DNA of 64,000 nucleotides from Mesorhizobium sp. NFR06 (GTDB lineage Bacteria; Pseudomonadota; Alphaproteobacteria; Rhizobiales; Rhizobiaceae): the NCBI RefSeq assembly GCF_900115245.1, contig NZ_FOVT01000008.1, positions 186,001-250,000 of the forward strand, given 5' to 3'. This document shows positions 34,069-43,312 of this stretch, piece by piece. The notes beneath the pieces were generated by a model. The model made no database searches. It worked only from the letters and a program-made list of their open reading frames with translations, and had not been told where the DNA came from. Each line of letters opens with the position of its first letter. Position 1 is the first letter of the stretch. The position numbers and the translations under genes were made by a program.

Positions 34069-35544
34069 CTATTTGCCGACCTGGCTTTTGACGAAATCCT
34101 TCACGATCGCCACGATGCCGCGCGACAGCAAGCTGTCGAAGGCGTCGACGAAGCGGTCGACATGCTCGCGCTGGCAGATCAGCGGCGGTTCGAGCCGGAT
34201 GACGTTGCGATTGTACTCGGTGAAGGCGACGAGCACATCGTAGTCGCGCAACAGCAGCGAACCGACGAAGCCCGACAGCGAGCCCTTCAGCTTGTCGTCG
34301 AGCACGCTCACCACCGGACGCAGCACCATCGGCAGGGTCTGCGAGAAATCGTGGAACTCGAGCCCGATCATAAAGCCCTTGCCGCGCACGTCCTTGACGA
34401 TCTTCGGATACTTCTCCCTCAGCGCCTGCAGGCGCTGCAAAAGGTACTCGCCCGTCGAGGCCGCGTTGTCGATCAGCCCCTCGTCGTAGAGCACGTTCAG
34501 CCCCTCGATCGCGGTGACGCAGGCTTCGCCCATGCCGCCGAAGGTCGCCATGGCATGGATCATGGCGGTCTTCGGCGTGCCATAGGCTTTCATGTAGACA
34601 TCGCGCTTGGCGATCATGGCGCCGACGGCGGCCTTGCCGGCGCCGAGCGATTTCGCCAGCGCCGTCACATCCGGCACCACGCCGTAATGTTCGAAGGCAT
34701 AGAAGCGGCCCGAGCGGCCATAGCCGCACTGCACCTCGTCGGCGACCCACAGCACGCCATAGCGGTCGCAAAGCGCGCGCAGCCTCTGCCAGTATTCGGC
34801 CGGCGCCTGGATGATGCCGCCGCCGCCCTGGATGGTCTCCAGCACGATGACGCCGATCTCAGGATCGCTCTTGAACAGGCGCTCGACCGCGTCGATGTCG
34901 GCGAAGGGAACGCGCACGACATTGTCCGCCACCTTGAAATCGGCGCGGTAGAGCTGGCCGTCGGTGATCGCCAAAACGCCCTTGGTCTTGCCGTGGAAGG
35001 AATTCTCGGCATAGACGACCTTCGGCCGCTTCAGGCCCGCGGCGCGCTCGGCAAGCTTCACCGCCGCTTCCATCGCCTCCGAACCGGATGAGCCGAGGAA
35101 CACCATGTCGAGATCGCCGGGCGAGCATTTGGCGATATTGTGCGCAAGGGCCGCCGCATATTGCGACATGAAGGCGATGGCGATCTCCTGGCGCTTTTCC
35201 TCCTGGAATTTCCTGCGTGCTTCCAGGATGCGCGGATGGTTGTGGCCGAAGGCCAACGAGCCGAAGCCGCCGAAGAAGTCGAGGATCTTGCGGCCGTTTT
35301 GGTCGATGTAGAACATGCCTTCGGCGCGCTCGATCTTGACCTTGTGGAAGCCGAGCAGCTTCATGAAATGCAGCTGCCCAGGGTTGAGATGCGCCTTGAA
35401 CAAATCGGTGATGCGGGCGACGTCCATCGCCTTGGCCTGGTCGACGCTGATCAGGTCGGGCTTGGCGATGGTGGTGGGCGAAAGCGCCGGCGCCTCGACC
35501 AGCGTGCGCGTGCCCTTGTGTTCCGGCTTGGCCATGACGGTCAT
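34069..35544 (-). CDS. Class III pyridoxal-phosphate aminotransferase
   Basis: A 491-residue enzyme from ATG 35544 with GGGGAG upstream. VLWVADEVQCGYGRSGR holds the PLP-contacting Asp, and ALAKSLGAGKAAVGA contains the Schiff-base Lys. GSSGSEAMEAAVKLAERA is the typical PLP-phosphate binding part. The position within an envelope sugar locus suggests a role in making an amino sugar or an amino-acid-derived decoration, although most members act on omega-amino acids. Confidence 0.9.
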   Translation of the reverse strand: MTVMAKPEHKGTRTLVEAPALSPTTIAKPDLISVDQAKAMDVARITDLFKAHLNPGQLHFMKLLGFHKVKIERAEGMFYIDQNGRKILDFFGGFGSLAFGHNHPRILEARRKFQEEKRQEIAIAFMSQYAAALAHNIAKCSPGDLDMVFLGSSGSEAMEAAVKLAERAAGLKRPKVVYAENSFHGKTKGVLAITDGQLYRADFKVADNVVRVPFADIDAVERLFKSDPEIGVIVLETIQGGGGIIQAPAEYWQRLRALCDRYGVLWVADEVQCGYGRSGRFYAFEHYGVVPDVTALAKSLGAGKAAVGAMIAKRDVYMKAYGTPKTAMIHAMATFGGMGEACVTAIEGLNVLYDEGLIDNAASTGEYLLQRLQALREKYPKIVKDVRGKGFMIGLEFHDFSQTLPMVLRPVVSVLDDKLKGSLSGFVGSLLLRDYDVLVAFTEYNRNVIRLEPPLICQREHVDRFVDAFDSLLSRGIVAIVKDFVKSQVGK

Positions 35545-35567
35545 TTCGAAATCTCCCCTTCGTCGCC

Positions 35568-36575
35568 TTATTCGGCAGGCACGTGGTTGGTGGCGACGGC
35601 ATGGCCGTCCTTCTTGGCGCGATATTCGCTGTAGGCGGCGATCAGCATGTCCTCGTCGCGATATTGCGGCACCCAGCCGAGCTGGCGCTCGGCCTTCGAC
35701 ACGTCGAGCACGCACTCCTCGTCGGCGATCAGATACTGCTCCGGATCCATGATCGGCATGTTCATCAGGTCGAGCAGGTCGAGCGTGCGCTTGACCGCCC
35801 AGCCCGGTGTCGGCAGCAGGACCGACTTCGAGCCGGCATGCCGGATCAGGTCGCCCAGCAGTTTCTTGACCGGCGGCGGATTAAGCGAGCCGAGATTATA
35901 CGCCTCGTTCGGCACGCCGGCTTTCCAGGCAGCGCGGGCGGCTTCCGCGCAGTCGAACACCGAGATGAACTGGTACGGGTTCCTGCCCGAGCCGATCATC
36001 GGCACCGGCAGGTTCCAGTCGATCAGCTTGAACAGCTTTTCCAGGATGCCGAGGCGTCCGGGTCCGATGATCAGGCGCGGCCGGAACAATGAGATCGACA
36101 TGCCGCGCTTGCGCCATTCGGCGGCTAGCTCCTCGGTCTTGAGCTTGGATAGGCCGTACTCGCCGAGCGGCGCGACCGGATGATCCTCGGTCATCGGCAG
36201 CACCACCGTGTGGCCGTAGATCATATCGGTCGTGTAGTGCACCAGCTTCGAGGTGCCCGCCTTGTCCATCGCCTGGATGATGTGCTCGGTGCCGTGGAAA
36301 TTGACCGGGAAGAAAAAGTCGTGCCGCCTTGCGCGCACCTGGATCGGCGACAGCATCTTGGCCGACAGGTTGTAGACCATATCGTCGGCCTTGAGGCCCA
36401 ATGCCGCGATCGAGGCCGGATTGGTGACGTCGCAAGTGACGAAACGCATCGAGCGGTAGTGCGCCAGGTCGCTCTTGACGATGTCGGCGACGATGACGTC
36501 CTCGCCGTCGGCGGCGAGCTTGGGGGCAAGGTGACGGCCGACGAAACCGTCGCCGCCGAAAATCACGTGTCTCAT
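35568..36575 (-). CDS. NAD-dependent epimerase/dehydratase
   Basis: A 335-residue extended SDR with HVIFGGDGFVGRHL at the N-terminus and the catalytic YGLSK. It probably acts on a nucleotide sugar for the neighbouring glycan genes. Overlap of 4 bp with the small membrane transporter upstream. Confidence 0.88.
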   Translation of the reverse strand: MRHVIFGGDGFVGRHLAPKLAADGEDVIVADIVKSDLAHYRSMRFVTCDVTNPASIAALGLKADDMVYNLSAKMLSPIQVRARRHDFFFPVNFHGTEHIIQAMDKAGTSKLVHYTTDMIYGHTVVLPMTEDHPVAPLGEYGLSKLKTEELAAEWRKRGMSISLFRPRLIIGPGRLGILEKLFKLIDWNLPVPMIGSGRNPYQFISVFDCAEAARAAWKAGVPNEAYNLGSLNPPPVKKLLGDLIRHAGSKSVLLPTPGWAVKRTLDLLDLMNMPIMDPEQYLIADEECVLDVSKAERQLGWVPQYRDEDMLIAAYSEYRAKKDGHAVATNHVPAE

Positions 36576-37021
36576 CGAACGATCTCGCTTGTGCCGATTT
36601 TGTCCGGGGTGATGGAGGCGGTCTGGCCGTTATGTCCGCGACCGGCCATTTCTCGGCCACTTTGGGCGATCAGCACCGTGCCGACGCAGATGCAGGCGAT
36701 GCCTGCTATGCGCCAGCCATTGAGGTCCTCGCGGAAGACTAAATAGGCAAAGATCGCCACCGCGACATAGGCAAGGCTGAGGAACGGATAGGCGAAGCTC
36801 AGCTCGACCTTGGACAACACGTAAAGATGCGATGCCATCGAGATGACGAAGGTGCACAAGCCCAGGAACACCCATGGGCTGAACACGATCTGCAACAGCC
36901 TGACGAGCGGGTTGGCGCCCTCGAAGGAGACCGGCCCCATCGACATCATGCCCTGCTTCAGCATCAGCTGCGCCGCGGCATTGGTCATGACTGTGAAGAG
37001 AATGAAGACGATGTATTTCAT
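36572..37021 (-). CDS. Small multidrug-resistance-like/EamA membrane protein (candidate flippase)
   Basis: A 149-residue protein with four membrane segments (YIVFILFTVMTNAAAQLML, WVFLGLCTFVISMASHLY, FAYPFLSLAYVAVAIFAYL, RIAGIACICVGTVLI). The fold is that of SMR/EmrE and of the ArnE-type carrier subunits that flip lipid-linked sugars. A GTG at 37030 is an alternative start. It is coupled to the epimerase gene and lies downstream of the DprE1-like gene after a 123-base gap without visible features. Confidence 0.8.
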   Translation of the reverse strand: MKYIVFILFTVMTNAAAQLMLKQGMMSMGPVSFEGANPLVRLLQIVFSPWVFLGLCTFVISMASHLYVLSKVELSFAYPFLSLAYVAVAIFAYLVFREDLNGWRIAGIACICVGTVLIAQSGREMAGRGHNGQTASITPDKIGTSEIVR

Positions 37022-37144
37022 TGTTGCCACCCGCCACTTGGCCTGTTCCTATTATGAACCTGCAAATATTTCGTGAAATCGCGATAATGTTTTGAGCAAC
37101 CCAGGGTTTAACCTTCCATAAACCATGCTCTATTCAATTTTTAT

Positions 37145-38500
37145 CTATTCCGCGGCTTCAGCGACCCTGTGTCCGACATCCAGTCTCATGGCCGTCCGCG
37201 TCCAGAAGCTCGACATGAAAGCTGGGTCGCGAAGCGCCTCCAGCCGGTGCCATTGCGGGAACGACGCGGCGAAAATCTCCGGACCCATCCGGGCGTCCTT
37301 GTAGGGGTTCACCGCCCCGCCCACTTCGACCGTGATGCGGTCGAGTTCGGCCAGCAGCCGCAACGTCCTTTCGCCCCGGTTGGGGAAATCGAGCGTCAGC
37401 GTGTAGCCCGGCCGCGGGAAAGACAGCAGCGCCGGCGAGCGGACGTCAGCGAAGCGCTTGAGCACTGTCAGGAACGAACCCTGTCCCGACCGCCGCGCCA
37501 CCTCGAGCAACGCCGGGACAGCGCGGCGCGCATTTGCCTCGGGTACCAGGCTCTGATGCTGGAACAGCCCGCGCGGTCCGTAAAGCCGATTCCAGTCGCG
37601 CCCACCGTCGAGCGGAAAGAAGAAGCCCTGATAGCCGGCTTGACGCGGTGTCGAGGACCGCCCTTTGTTCCAACGATAGACCGCATTGAAAGCGGTCAGA
37701 AACGGCCGGTTGAGGACATTGAAAGGTGGTTGCACCGGCACGGAAAGCTGGCTGCCGGCACGCGCGGCGACGTGCGAGCCGTGCTCGGCATGATTGCCGG
37801 TGAACAAGAGGCCGCGTCCGCGCCCGTGGCCGCCGGCAAGCTGATCGATCCAGGCGACGGCATATTCGTTGGCCTGGTCGGCCGCCTCGGCAAGATCGAA
37901 GAATTCGCCGATGTCGCGAAACCGCGTCGCCCTCTCCATGATGTCGAGCGACGGCACGCGCATCAGCCTGATCGATGCCGAAAGGATCAGCCCGGTCAGC
38001 CCCATGCCGCCGATCGTCGCTTGGAACAGGCGAAAATTGTCGGTCTGCGAGCAGCGGTGGGTCCGGCCGTCGGACCTGAGCAGCGTCAAGGCCTCGACAT
38101 GGCAGCCGAAAGTGCCGCGCCGATGGTGGTTCTTGCCGTGGACGTCGTTGGCGATCGCGCCGCCCAGCGTGACGAATTGCGTGCCCGGAACCACGGCCGG
38201 AAAGAAGCCGTGCGGCGCGGCGTGGGCGATGATGTCGCAAAGCAGCATGCCGGCATCCGCTTCGAGCACGCCGGTCTCCGCGTTGAAGGAACGGATGCGG
38301 TTGAGCGGGCGCATGTCGACCACCGCGCCGGCATCGTTCTGGCAACTGTCGCCATAGGAGCGGCCATTGCCGTAGCCGAGCAACGATCCCGGCCTGGCCG
38401 TGCCGTTTTCCAAAAGCGAGATCGCCTCATCCGCCGGCATCGTCCTGCGCGCCGGCGGCGTCGCCAGCCCGAAGCTGCCGAAACGCTCGCGGCCCATCAC
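37145..38500 (-). CDS. FAD-binding oxidoreductase, DprE1-like
   Basis: A 451-residue vanillyl-alcohol-oxidase-type flavoprotein. GYGNGRSYGDSCQNDAG and GTQFVTLGGAIANDVHGKNH are the FAD-binding stretches of decaprenylphosphoryl-beta-D-ribose 2'-oxidase (DprE1), and YKDARMGPEIFAA near the end matches the segment with the catalytic Lys of that enzyme. DprE1 oxidises polyprenyl-phosphoribose on the way to arabinose. The upstream gene supplies such a substrate. No DprE2-type partner lies directly adjacent. Confidence 0.87.
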   Translation of the reverse strand: MMGRERFGSFGLATPPARRTMPADEAISLLENGTARPGSLLGYGNGRSYGDSCQNDAGAVVDMRPLNRIRSFNAETGVLEADAGMLLCDIIAHAAPHGFFPAVVPGTQFVTLGGAIANDVHGKNHHRRGTFGCHVEALTLLRSDGRTHRCSQTDNFRLFQATIGGMGLTGLILSASIRLMRVPSLDIMERATRFRDIGEFFDLAEAADQANEYAVAWIDQLAGGHGRGRGLLFTGNHAEHGSHVAARAGSQLSVPVQPPFNVLNRPFLTAFNAVYRWNKGRSSTPRQAGYQGFFFPLDGGRDWNRLYGPRGLFQHQSLVPEANARRAVPALLEVARRSGQGSFLTVLKRFADVRSPALLSFPRPGYTLTLDFPNRGERTLRLLAELDRITVEVGGAVNPYKDARMGPEIFAASFPQWHRLEALRDPAFMSSFWTRTAMRLDVGHRVAEAAE

Positions 38501-39930
38501 CAGCCTCCGGCGATAAGGAAGACCGCGCCGATGGCGACGACGATCTGGCTGCGCCAGTCGCGGATGATGAAGACGACCGGGTCGTCATGCATCTCGTCGC
38601 GCCGGGCGAGTATCCAGACGCGCATCGTGAGGTAAAGCACGATCGGTGCCAGCGGCCATATCAGCCACGGATGCGGATAGAGCTCGCGCACCGCCGGGCT
38701 GTCCATATAGAGCGCCAGCACCAGCGCCGAGGAGAAAGCCGACGCCATGCCGGCCTGGGCGACGATCTCCTGGTCCTCGGTGCGGTAGCCGCGGCCGGCG
38801 ATGCGCTCGCCAGGCGGAATGGCAGTGGTGCGCAATTCGACGAAACGCTTCACCAGCGCCAGCGACAGGAAGAAGAAGATCGAGAAGGCGAGCAGCCAGA
38901 AGGAGACGTCGACGCCGGTGGCGGCCGCACCAGCCAGCACGCGGATCGTGTAGAGGCCCGCAAGCGTCAGCACGTCGACCAGCAGCATGCGCTTGAACGA
39001 CAGCGAATAAGCGGTGGTGACGACCAAATAGCCGGCAAGCACGCCGAGGAATTCGATTGGGAGGAACAGTCCGGCAACGATGCCGATCGCCAGCAGCACG
39101 GCAATCGCGCCGAGGCCGAACGGAATGGACAATGCGCCGCTGGCGAAAGGCCGGTATCGCTTTGTCGAATGCTTGCGGTCGAGCGCGAGGTCGAAGAAAT
39201 CGTTGACGATGTAGATGGCGGACGCCACCGCGCTGAAGGACACGAACGCCTGCAGGCACTGCCAGATCATGTTCGGGTTGAAGTATTCGTGCGACAGCAC
39301 CATCGGCACCGCGATCAGCGAGTTCTTCAGCCACTGATGCATGCGCAACATCTTGATGCAGGTTTTGAGCGTCGGCTTCGGCGCCGGCATGGCTTCGGCG
39401 CCATGCGCGGCCTGCCAGCGCCGGGCGCCGCGATCAGGCGCCACCACGAGCGCGTTGCGCGCGGCGTCGAACACCTTGAGGTCGTGCCGGCTGTTGCCGG
39501 CATAGTCGAAGCCCGCATCGCCATAGGCGGCGGCCAGCGTGGCGCACTTCCTGCTGGAGGTCATGTTGTGTGGGCCGTCGGTCGCCAGCACGCGGTCGAA
39601 AATGCCGAGATGCGCCGCGATCGCTTCCGCGAATTTGCGCGGCGTTCCCGTCGCCAGCACGATCTTGCGGCCTTCCTGGTGCTCGGCGCGCAACCGCTCG
39701 AGCAAGTCCTGGCGGTAAGGCAGCGAGGCCGGATCTATGTCAACGCGCCTGGCGATTTCCTGCTTCAGCCGCGCCGGCCCGCCGGTCAGCCAGAGCGGCA
39801 GGAGAAAGAAATAGAGCGGGTTTTTCTTGAGGAGGATGAACAGGCCTTCCCATAGAAGATCCGTTGCAATCAACGTGCCGTCGAGATCGACTGCAAGCGG
39901 AATTGCGTTCCTGTCCGACCTCGCGTCCAT
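38497..39930 (-). CDS. HAD phosphatase-UbiA prenyltransferase fusion (decaprenyl-phosphate phosphoribosyltransferase-like)
   Basis: A 477-residue protein. Residues 1-190 form a HAD phosphatase domain (DLDGT at 15-19, ATGTPRKFA). From about 200 a UbiA-type membrane domain follows, with the metal motif VNDFFDLALDRKH and TKRYRPFASGAL, which mirrors the DPPR synthase signature of mycobacterial Rv3806c. It is predicted to transfer phosphoribose from PRPP to a polyprenyl phosphate and remove the extra phosphate. It overlaps the DprE1-like gene by 4 bp. The 253-base region upstream holds only a terminator. Confidence 0.88.
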   Translation of the reverse strand: MDARSDRNAIPLAVDLDGTLIATDLLWEGLFILLKKNPLYFFLLPLWLTGGPARLKQEIARRVDIDPASLPYRQDLLERLRAEHQEGRKIVLATGTPRKFAEAIAAHLGIFDRVLATDGPHNMTSSRKCATLAAAYGDAGFDYAGNSRHDLKVFDAARNALVVAPDRGARRWQAAHGAEAMPAPKPTLKTCIKMLRMHQWLKNSLIAVPMVLSHEYFNPNMIWQCLQAFVSFSAVASAIYIVNDFFDLALDRKHSTKRYRPFASGALSIPFGLGAIAVLLAIGIVAGLFLPIEFLGVLAGYLVVTTAYSLSFKRMLLVDVLTLAGLYTIRVLAGAAATGVDVSFWLLAFSIFFFLSLALVKRFVELRTTAIPPGERIAGRGYRTEDQEIVAQAGMASAFSSALVLALYMDSPAVRELYPHPWLIWPLAPIVLYLTMRVWILARRDEMHDDPVVFIIRDWRSQIVVAIGAVFLIAGGW

Positions 39931-40132
39931 CGTCCTGCCCTGCTCGAGCGCAAGAGCCCCAAACTCCGATCTCGGAGAGGATCCCGCGCCAGTTCAACCC
40001 ACGCCCTGTGTCGGCGTCCTTGGATCGGATATAGCGGGAGATGACGCAGCGAGCGTTAAAACGCCCGGTTGCAGCGCATAGTCACACCGGTTTTCGGGCT
40101 TCGTCGTTAAGCGCCGGCTACCGGAAACGATA

Positions 40133-40159
40133 AAAGGCCGGACAACGTGTCCGGCCTTT
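40133..40159 (-). terminator. Intrinsic terminator after small secreted protein gene
   Basis: Perfect arms AAAGGCCGGACA (40133-40144) and TGTCCGGCCTTT (40148-40159), loop ACG. On the minus strand it ends in TTTTA. Confidence 0.9.
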
Positions 40160-40183
40160 GCCAATCTTGCGGCGCGGTGACGG

Positions 40184-40447
40184 TTACTTGATGCGGGCCG
40201 CACCGCCCGAAATTTCGACCGTTTCCGAGCCGGTCAGGGCTTCGAGGTCACCATTGGGCAGGGTGACGAAGCAGCCGTTCGAGCAGAACTCCACCGTTTC
40301 GCCGGCAGCGAGCGTCAGCTCGCTCTTGGCGCCGCCCTCGGTCACCACCAGGGTCCGCGTTTGAGCGTCCCTGTTGATCGCGCTGGCGGCGAAAGCCGAA
40401 CCGCCCAGAGCCAGCAAAGCGATGGCGGCACCGACAGACTTCCACAT
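40184..40447 (-). CDS. Small secreted hypothetical protein, 87 aa
   Basis: A short protein with signal peptide (VGAAIALLALGGSAFA) and a mature domain of about 65 residues with two Cys in VEFCSNGCFVTLPNG and a repeated Glu/Thr-rich beta-type pattern. It is predicted periplasmic. GGAA lies 5 bases before the ATG. Not recognised. Confidence 0.8.
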   Translation of the reverse strand: MWKSVGAAIALLALGGSAFAASAINRDAQTRTLVVTEGGAKSELTLAAGETVEFCSNGCFVTLPNGDLEALTGSETVEISGGAARIK

Positions 40448-40630
40448 TGAATTTCCGGTGTTTCACACACCGCCTCTGTTTGAATTTGCAAGGCATTCTC
40501 GCCCTTTGCATCAGAGCTTATAGGAGATGTTACCTGAACCGCAACTGAATGCCGCATTCATGCCACAATCGGTTTCGGCCTCGAGTATGCCGCCATTTGC
40601 AGGCCGGCCTCGGCTGACTGTCGAAGCGCC

Positions 40631-43120
40631 TCAGCCAGGATCGGGCTTGCGGCCCCTGCGCTTCATCTTGGCCAGCCGTTCCCGCTCGGCCGCGGCTTCC
40701 GCCTCCAGCCTCTGGCGCTCGGCGAACTCGGCCTCGATCTTGTCGTCGTCGATCGGCCAGGCTTCGTGCTTCTTGGTCTCGACCACGGCGCGCGGCGTCG
40801 ATGGGATCTCGATCTGCTCCTCCTCGAAGATATCGAAGATGGCGAAGCGGATATCGTTCTGCACGACGCTGCCATTCATGACGTCGGCCACGAACACGCG
40901 GATCTCGAACTCGAGCGCGGCAAGCCCGAAATTGGCGAAGAGCACGAAGGGCTCGGGGTTCTTCAGCACCATCGGATGGGCGCGCGCAATATCCATCAGT
41001 ATGGCATGGACGCGCTTGACGTCGCTGCCGTAGGCGACGCCGACCTTGATATCGACGCGCCCAAGCTTGTTGCGATGCGTCCAGTTGCCGACCGCATTGT
41101 TGATGAGGTTCGAGTTGGGCAGGATCACCGATTGGCGCTGGAACGTCTCGATCTCGGTGGCGCGCACGCTGATTTTGCGCACCGTGCCGCTGACGTCGCC
41201 GGCAACGATCCAGTCGCCGACCTTGAACGGCCGCTCGGCAAGCAGGATGAGGCCCGAAACGAAATTCGAGACGACGTTTTGCAGGCCGAAGCCGATACCC
41301 AGCGAGAGCGCGCCGGCAACCAGCGCCAGGTTGGAAAGATCGATACCTGCCGCCGAGATGCCGACCAGGCCGGCAACCGCCACGCCGGCATAGCCGACGC
41401 CCAGGCGGATCGAGTTGCGCACGCCGGCATCGACCTTGCCGCGCGCCATGACCGAGCCGTCCAGCCAACCCTGGAACCAGCGCGTCAGGAAATAGCCGAT
41501 GACGAAGACGACGATGCCGCTCAGGATGCCGAGGAAAGAGATGGTCACCGAACCGATCGTGACGCCGGTCGCCAGCTTGTAGGCCCAGGCCTCGATATCG
41601 CCGGGCTGGAAGCCCCACATCAGAAGGATCAGCGGCAGGAACACCAGCACGATCATCAGGTTGATGGCGATGCTGACCACCAGGCCGAGCTGGTCGAGGG
41701 CGGTATCCTCGTAGCTGGAATTAGTCGAAAGCCAGCGCCCGACCGAAGTATCGGCGAAGCCGCCCTCCTCCCCGATCGCACGTGCAGACAGGAAGCCGAT
41801 ATAGGCGGTCACCAGGACGGTGCCTGTCACCACGACCTGGAACGAGACGAAAAGCGCAAGGCCGATATAGCCGAGCAGCGTCGCGGCAATGGTGAACAGG
41901 CCGAGCCCGATGGCAATGAAACGAAGCCATGCCGGCCAGGGACGCCAGGAGCCGTCGGCGGCCCTGAACGGCCGCAGCAACCCCATCAGGATCAGGATGA
42001 CGCCGACGATGATGGTGGCGACAGAACTCCTCGCGATCGTCAGCGAGAGCGGCGAGCCCATCTTCTCGTTGACGACCGACAGGAAGTAATTGAGGCCGAG
42101 CACCAGGGCCATGGCGGTCGTCAGCCCGACGAGCCAGCGCGCCGAACCGGTTGCGACCGGGATCAGCCGCCAGTTGGGCAGCCTCGGTTCGAGCGCCGCG
42201 TTGGTCAGCCGGTTGACGCAGAAGACCATGCCGATCACGGTCAGCAAGGCATTGAGGAACGAGCCGATATCGCCACGCAATACATTGTAATAATTGAAGA
42301 AGAATACCGCCGAGGCAAAGAAGACGCCGAGCGCCAGGGTCGGCAGCAGCGTCGACCAGAAGGCCACCGACAGCCGGCTGAGATAGGACGGATCCTCAAC
42401 CGTCGGATCGGCCTCGAATATGCGCCCGAACAGGCGCCTGCCGCCGATCAAAAGTACGGCCGCCAGCGTCAGCGCCATAAGCGTCGCGGCAAGGATCGCC
42501 TGGAACTTGAACTTGACGGCAAAGCTCAGCCAGGACGACACCGCCTTGTAGAGGCCCGTGAACTGGTCATGCGCGTCGGAAAAGGCCTGCGGGCTCAGCG
42601 CGTCGGTCAGATCGTAGTGCTTGGTGATAACGCTGCGGAAAAGTTCGCTGCGCATGACGGCGATCTTGTCGACCAGCCCGTTGACGCGGATCGAAAGGTT
42701 TTGCGCGCCGGCGATGACAGCGTTGATCTCGGCCTTCTCGGCGGCCAACGCGCTGCGCTCGCTGCTGACGATTTCCGGTTCGGGCGGCTGTCCCTGCGCC
42801 GGCGGCGGACCGAGCACCCCGACACGATTGTTGATGTCGGTGAGCCGCTGCCGGAATGCCAGCGCGCTGGTCAGCGCGGCCCGCGAAATGTCCTCGAGCT
42901 GCAAGCGGATATCGACAAGCCCGGCATCATCCTGATCGGGGTCGTTCAGTTTCTTCTCGAGGCCGTCGGTCTTGGATGTAAGATCCTGGATGACTTTCGT
43001 CTGGTCGGCGATGAGCTCCGCCGCGCCGTGGCCGATCGCCTGCGCCGACGCGTCGAACGCCGGCTGCCCGAAGGCAGCAACGATGGCGACCAGAATGAGG
43101 CGTAGCAGTCGGAAGAACAT
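40631..43120 (-). CDS. MscS-family mechanosensitive channel with DUF3772 N-terminal domain
   Basis: From ATG 43120 the product has 829 residues with a signal peptide (LLRLILVAIVAAFGQPAFDASA) and a coiled periplasmic part with DUF3772 features. About ten membrane segments and the MscS core follow (LALVAGALSLGIGFGLQNVV, FVSGLILLAERPFKVGDWI). The C-terminus is a charged, Glu/Arg-rich tail. It acts as an osmotic safety valve in the inner membrane. Confidence 0.9.
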   Translation of the reverse strand: MFFRLLRLILVAIVAAFGQPAFDASAQAIGHGAAELIADQTKVIQDLTSKTDGLEKKLNDPDQDDAGLVDIRLQLEDISRAALTSALAFRQRLTDINNRVGVLGPPPAQGQPPEPEIVSSERSALAAEKAEINAVIAGAQNLSIRVNGLVDKIAVMRSELFRSVITKHYDLTDALSPQAFSDAHDQFTGLYKAVSSWLSFAVKFKFQAILAATLMALTLAAVLLIGGRRLFGRIFEADPTVEDPSYLSRLSVAFWSTLLPTLALGVFFASAVFFFNYYNVLRGDIGSFLNALLTVIGMVFCVNRLTNAALEPRLPNWRLIPVATGSARWLVGLTTAMALVLGLNYFLSVVNEKMGSPLSLTIARSSVATIIVGVILILMGLLRPFRAADGSWRPWPAWLRFIAIGLGLFTIAATLLGYIGLALFVSFQVVVTGTVLVTAYIGFLSARAIGEEGGFADTSVGRWLSTNSSYEDTALDQLGLVVSIAINLMIVLVFLPLILLMWGFQPGDIEAWAYKLATGVTIGSVTISFLGILSGIVVFVIGYFLTRWFQGWLDGSVMARGKVDAGVRNSIRLGVGYAGVAVAGLVGISAAGIDLSNLALVAGALSLGIGFGLQNVVSNFVSGLILLAERPFKVGDWIVAGDVSGTVRKISVRATEIETFQRQSVILPNSNLINNAVGNWTHRNKLGRVDIKVGVAYGSDVKRVHAILMDIARAHPMVLKNPEPFVLFANFGLAALEFEIRVFVADVMNGSVVQNDIRFAIFDIFEEEQIEIPSTPRAVVETKKHEAWPIDDDKIEAEFAERQRLEAEAAAERERLAKMKRRGRKPDPG

Positions 43121-43312
43121 GACTTTGTTGGCGACTCGCGGCCGAAAAAATCTCGAAATTTCCGCCCTTGATAAAGACCGGCATATCGTGCGGCAAGCCG
43201 TCCGATCGCATCGCCCGGAGTCGGCCTGTCGAAAAGCCATGGCGCAATCTTGGCTTTGCGCCTGCAGCCTGCTCTATAGTCTGCCGCTCGCATCATAAGG
43301 ACGATAGGAAGA

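Noticed and set aside
40766..43105. 779-codon plus-strand frame opposite the MscS gene
   Set aside because: Low-complexity Asp/Arg/Gln translation; the other strand has signal peptide, membrane segments and MscS core.
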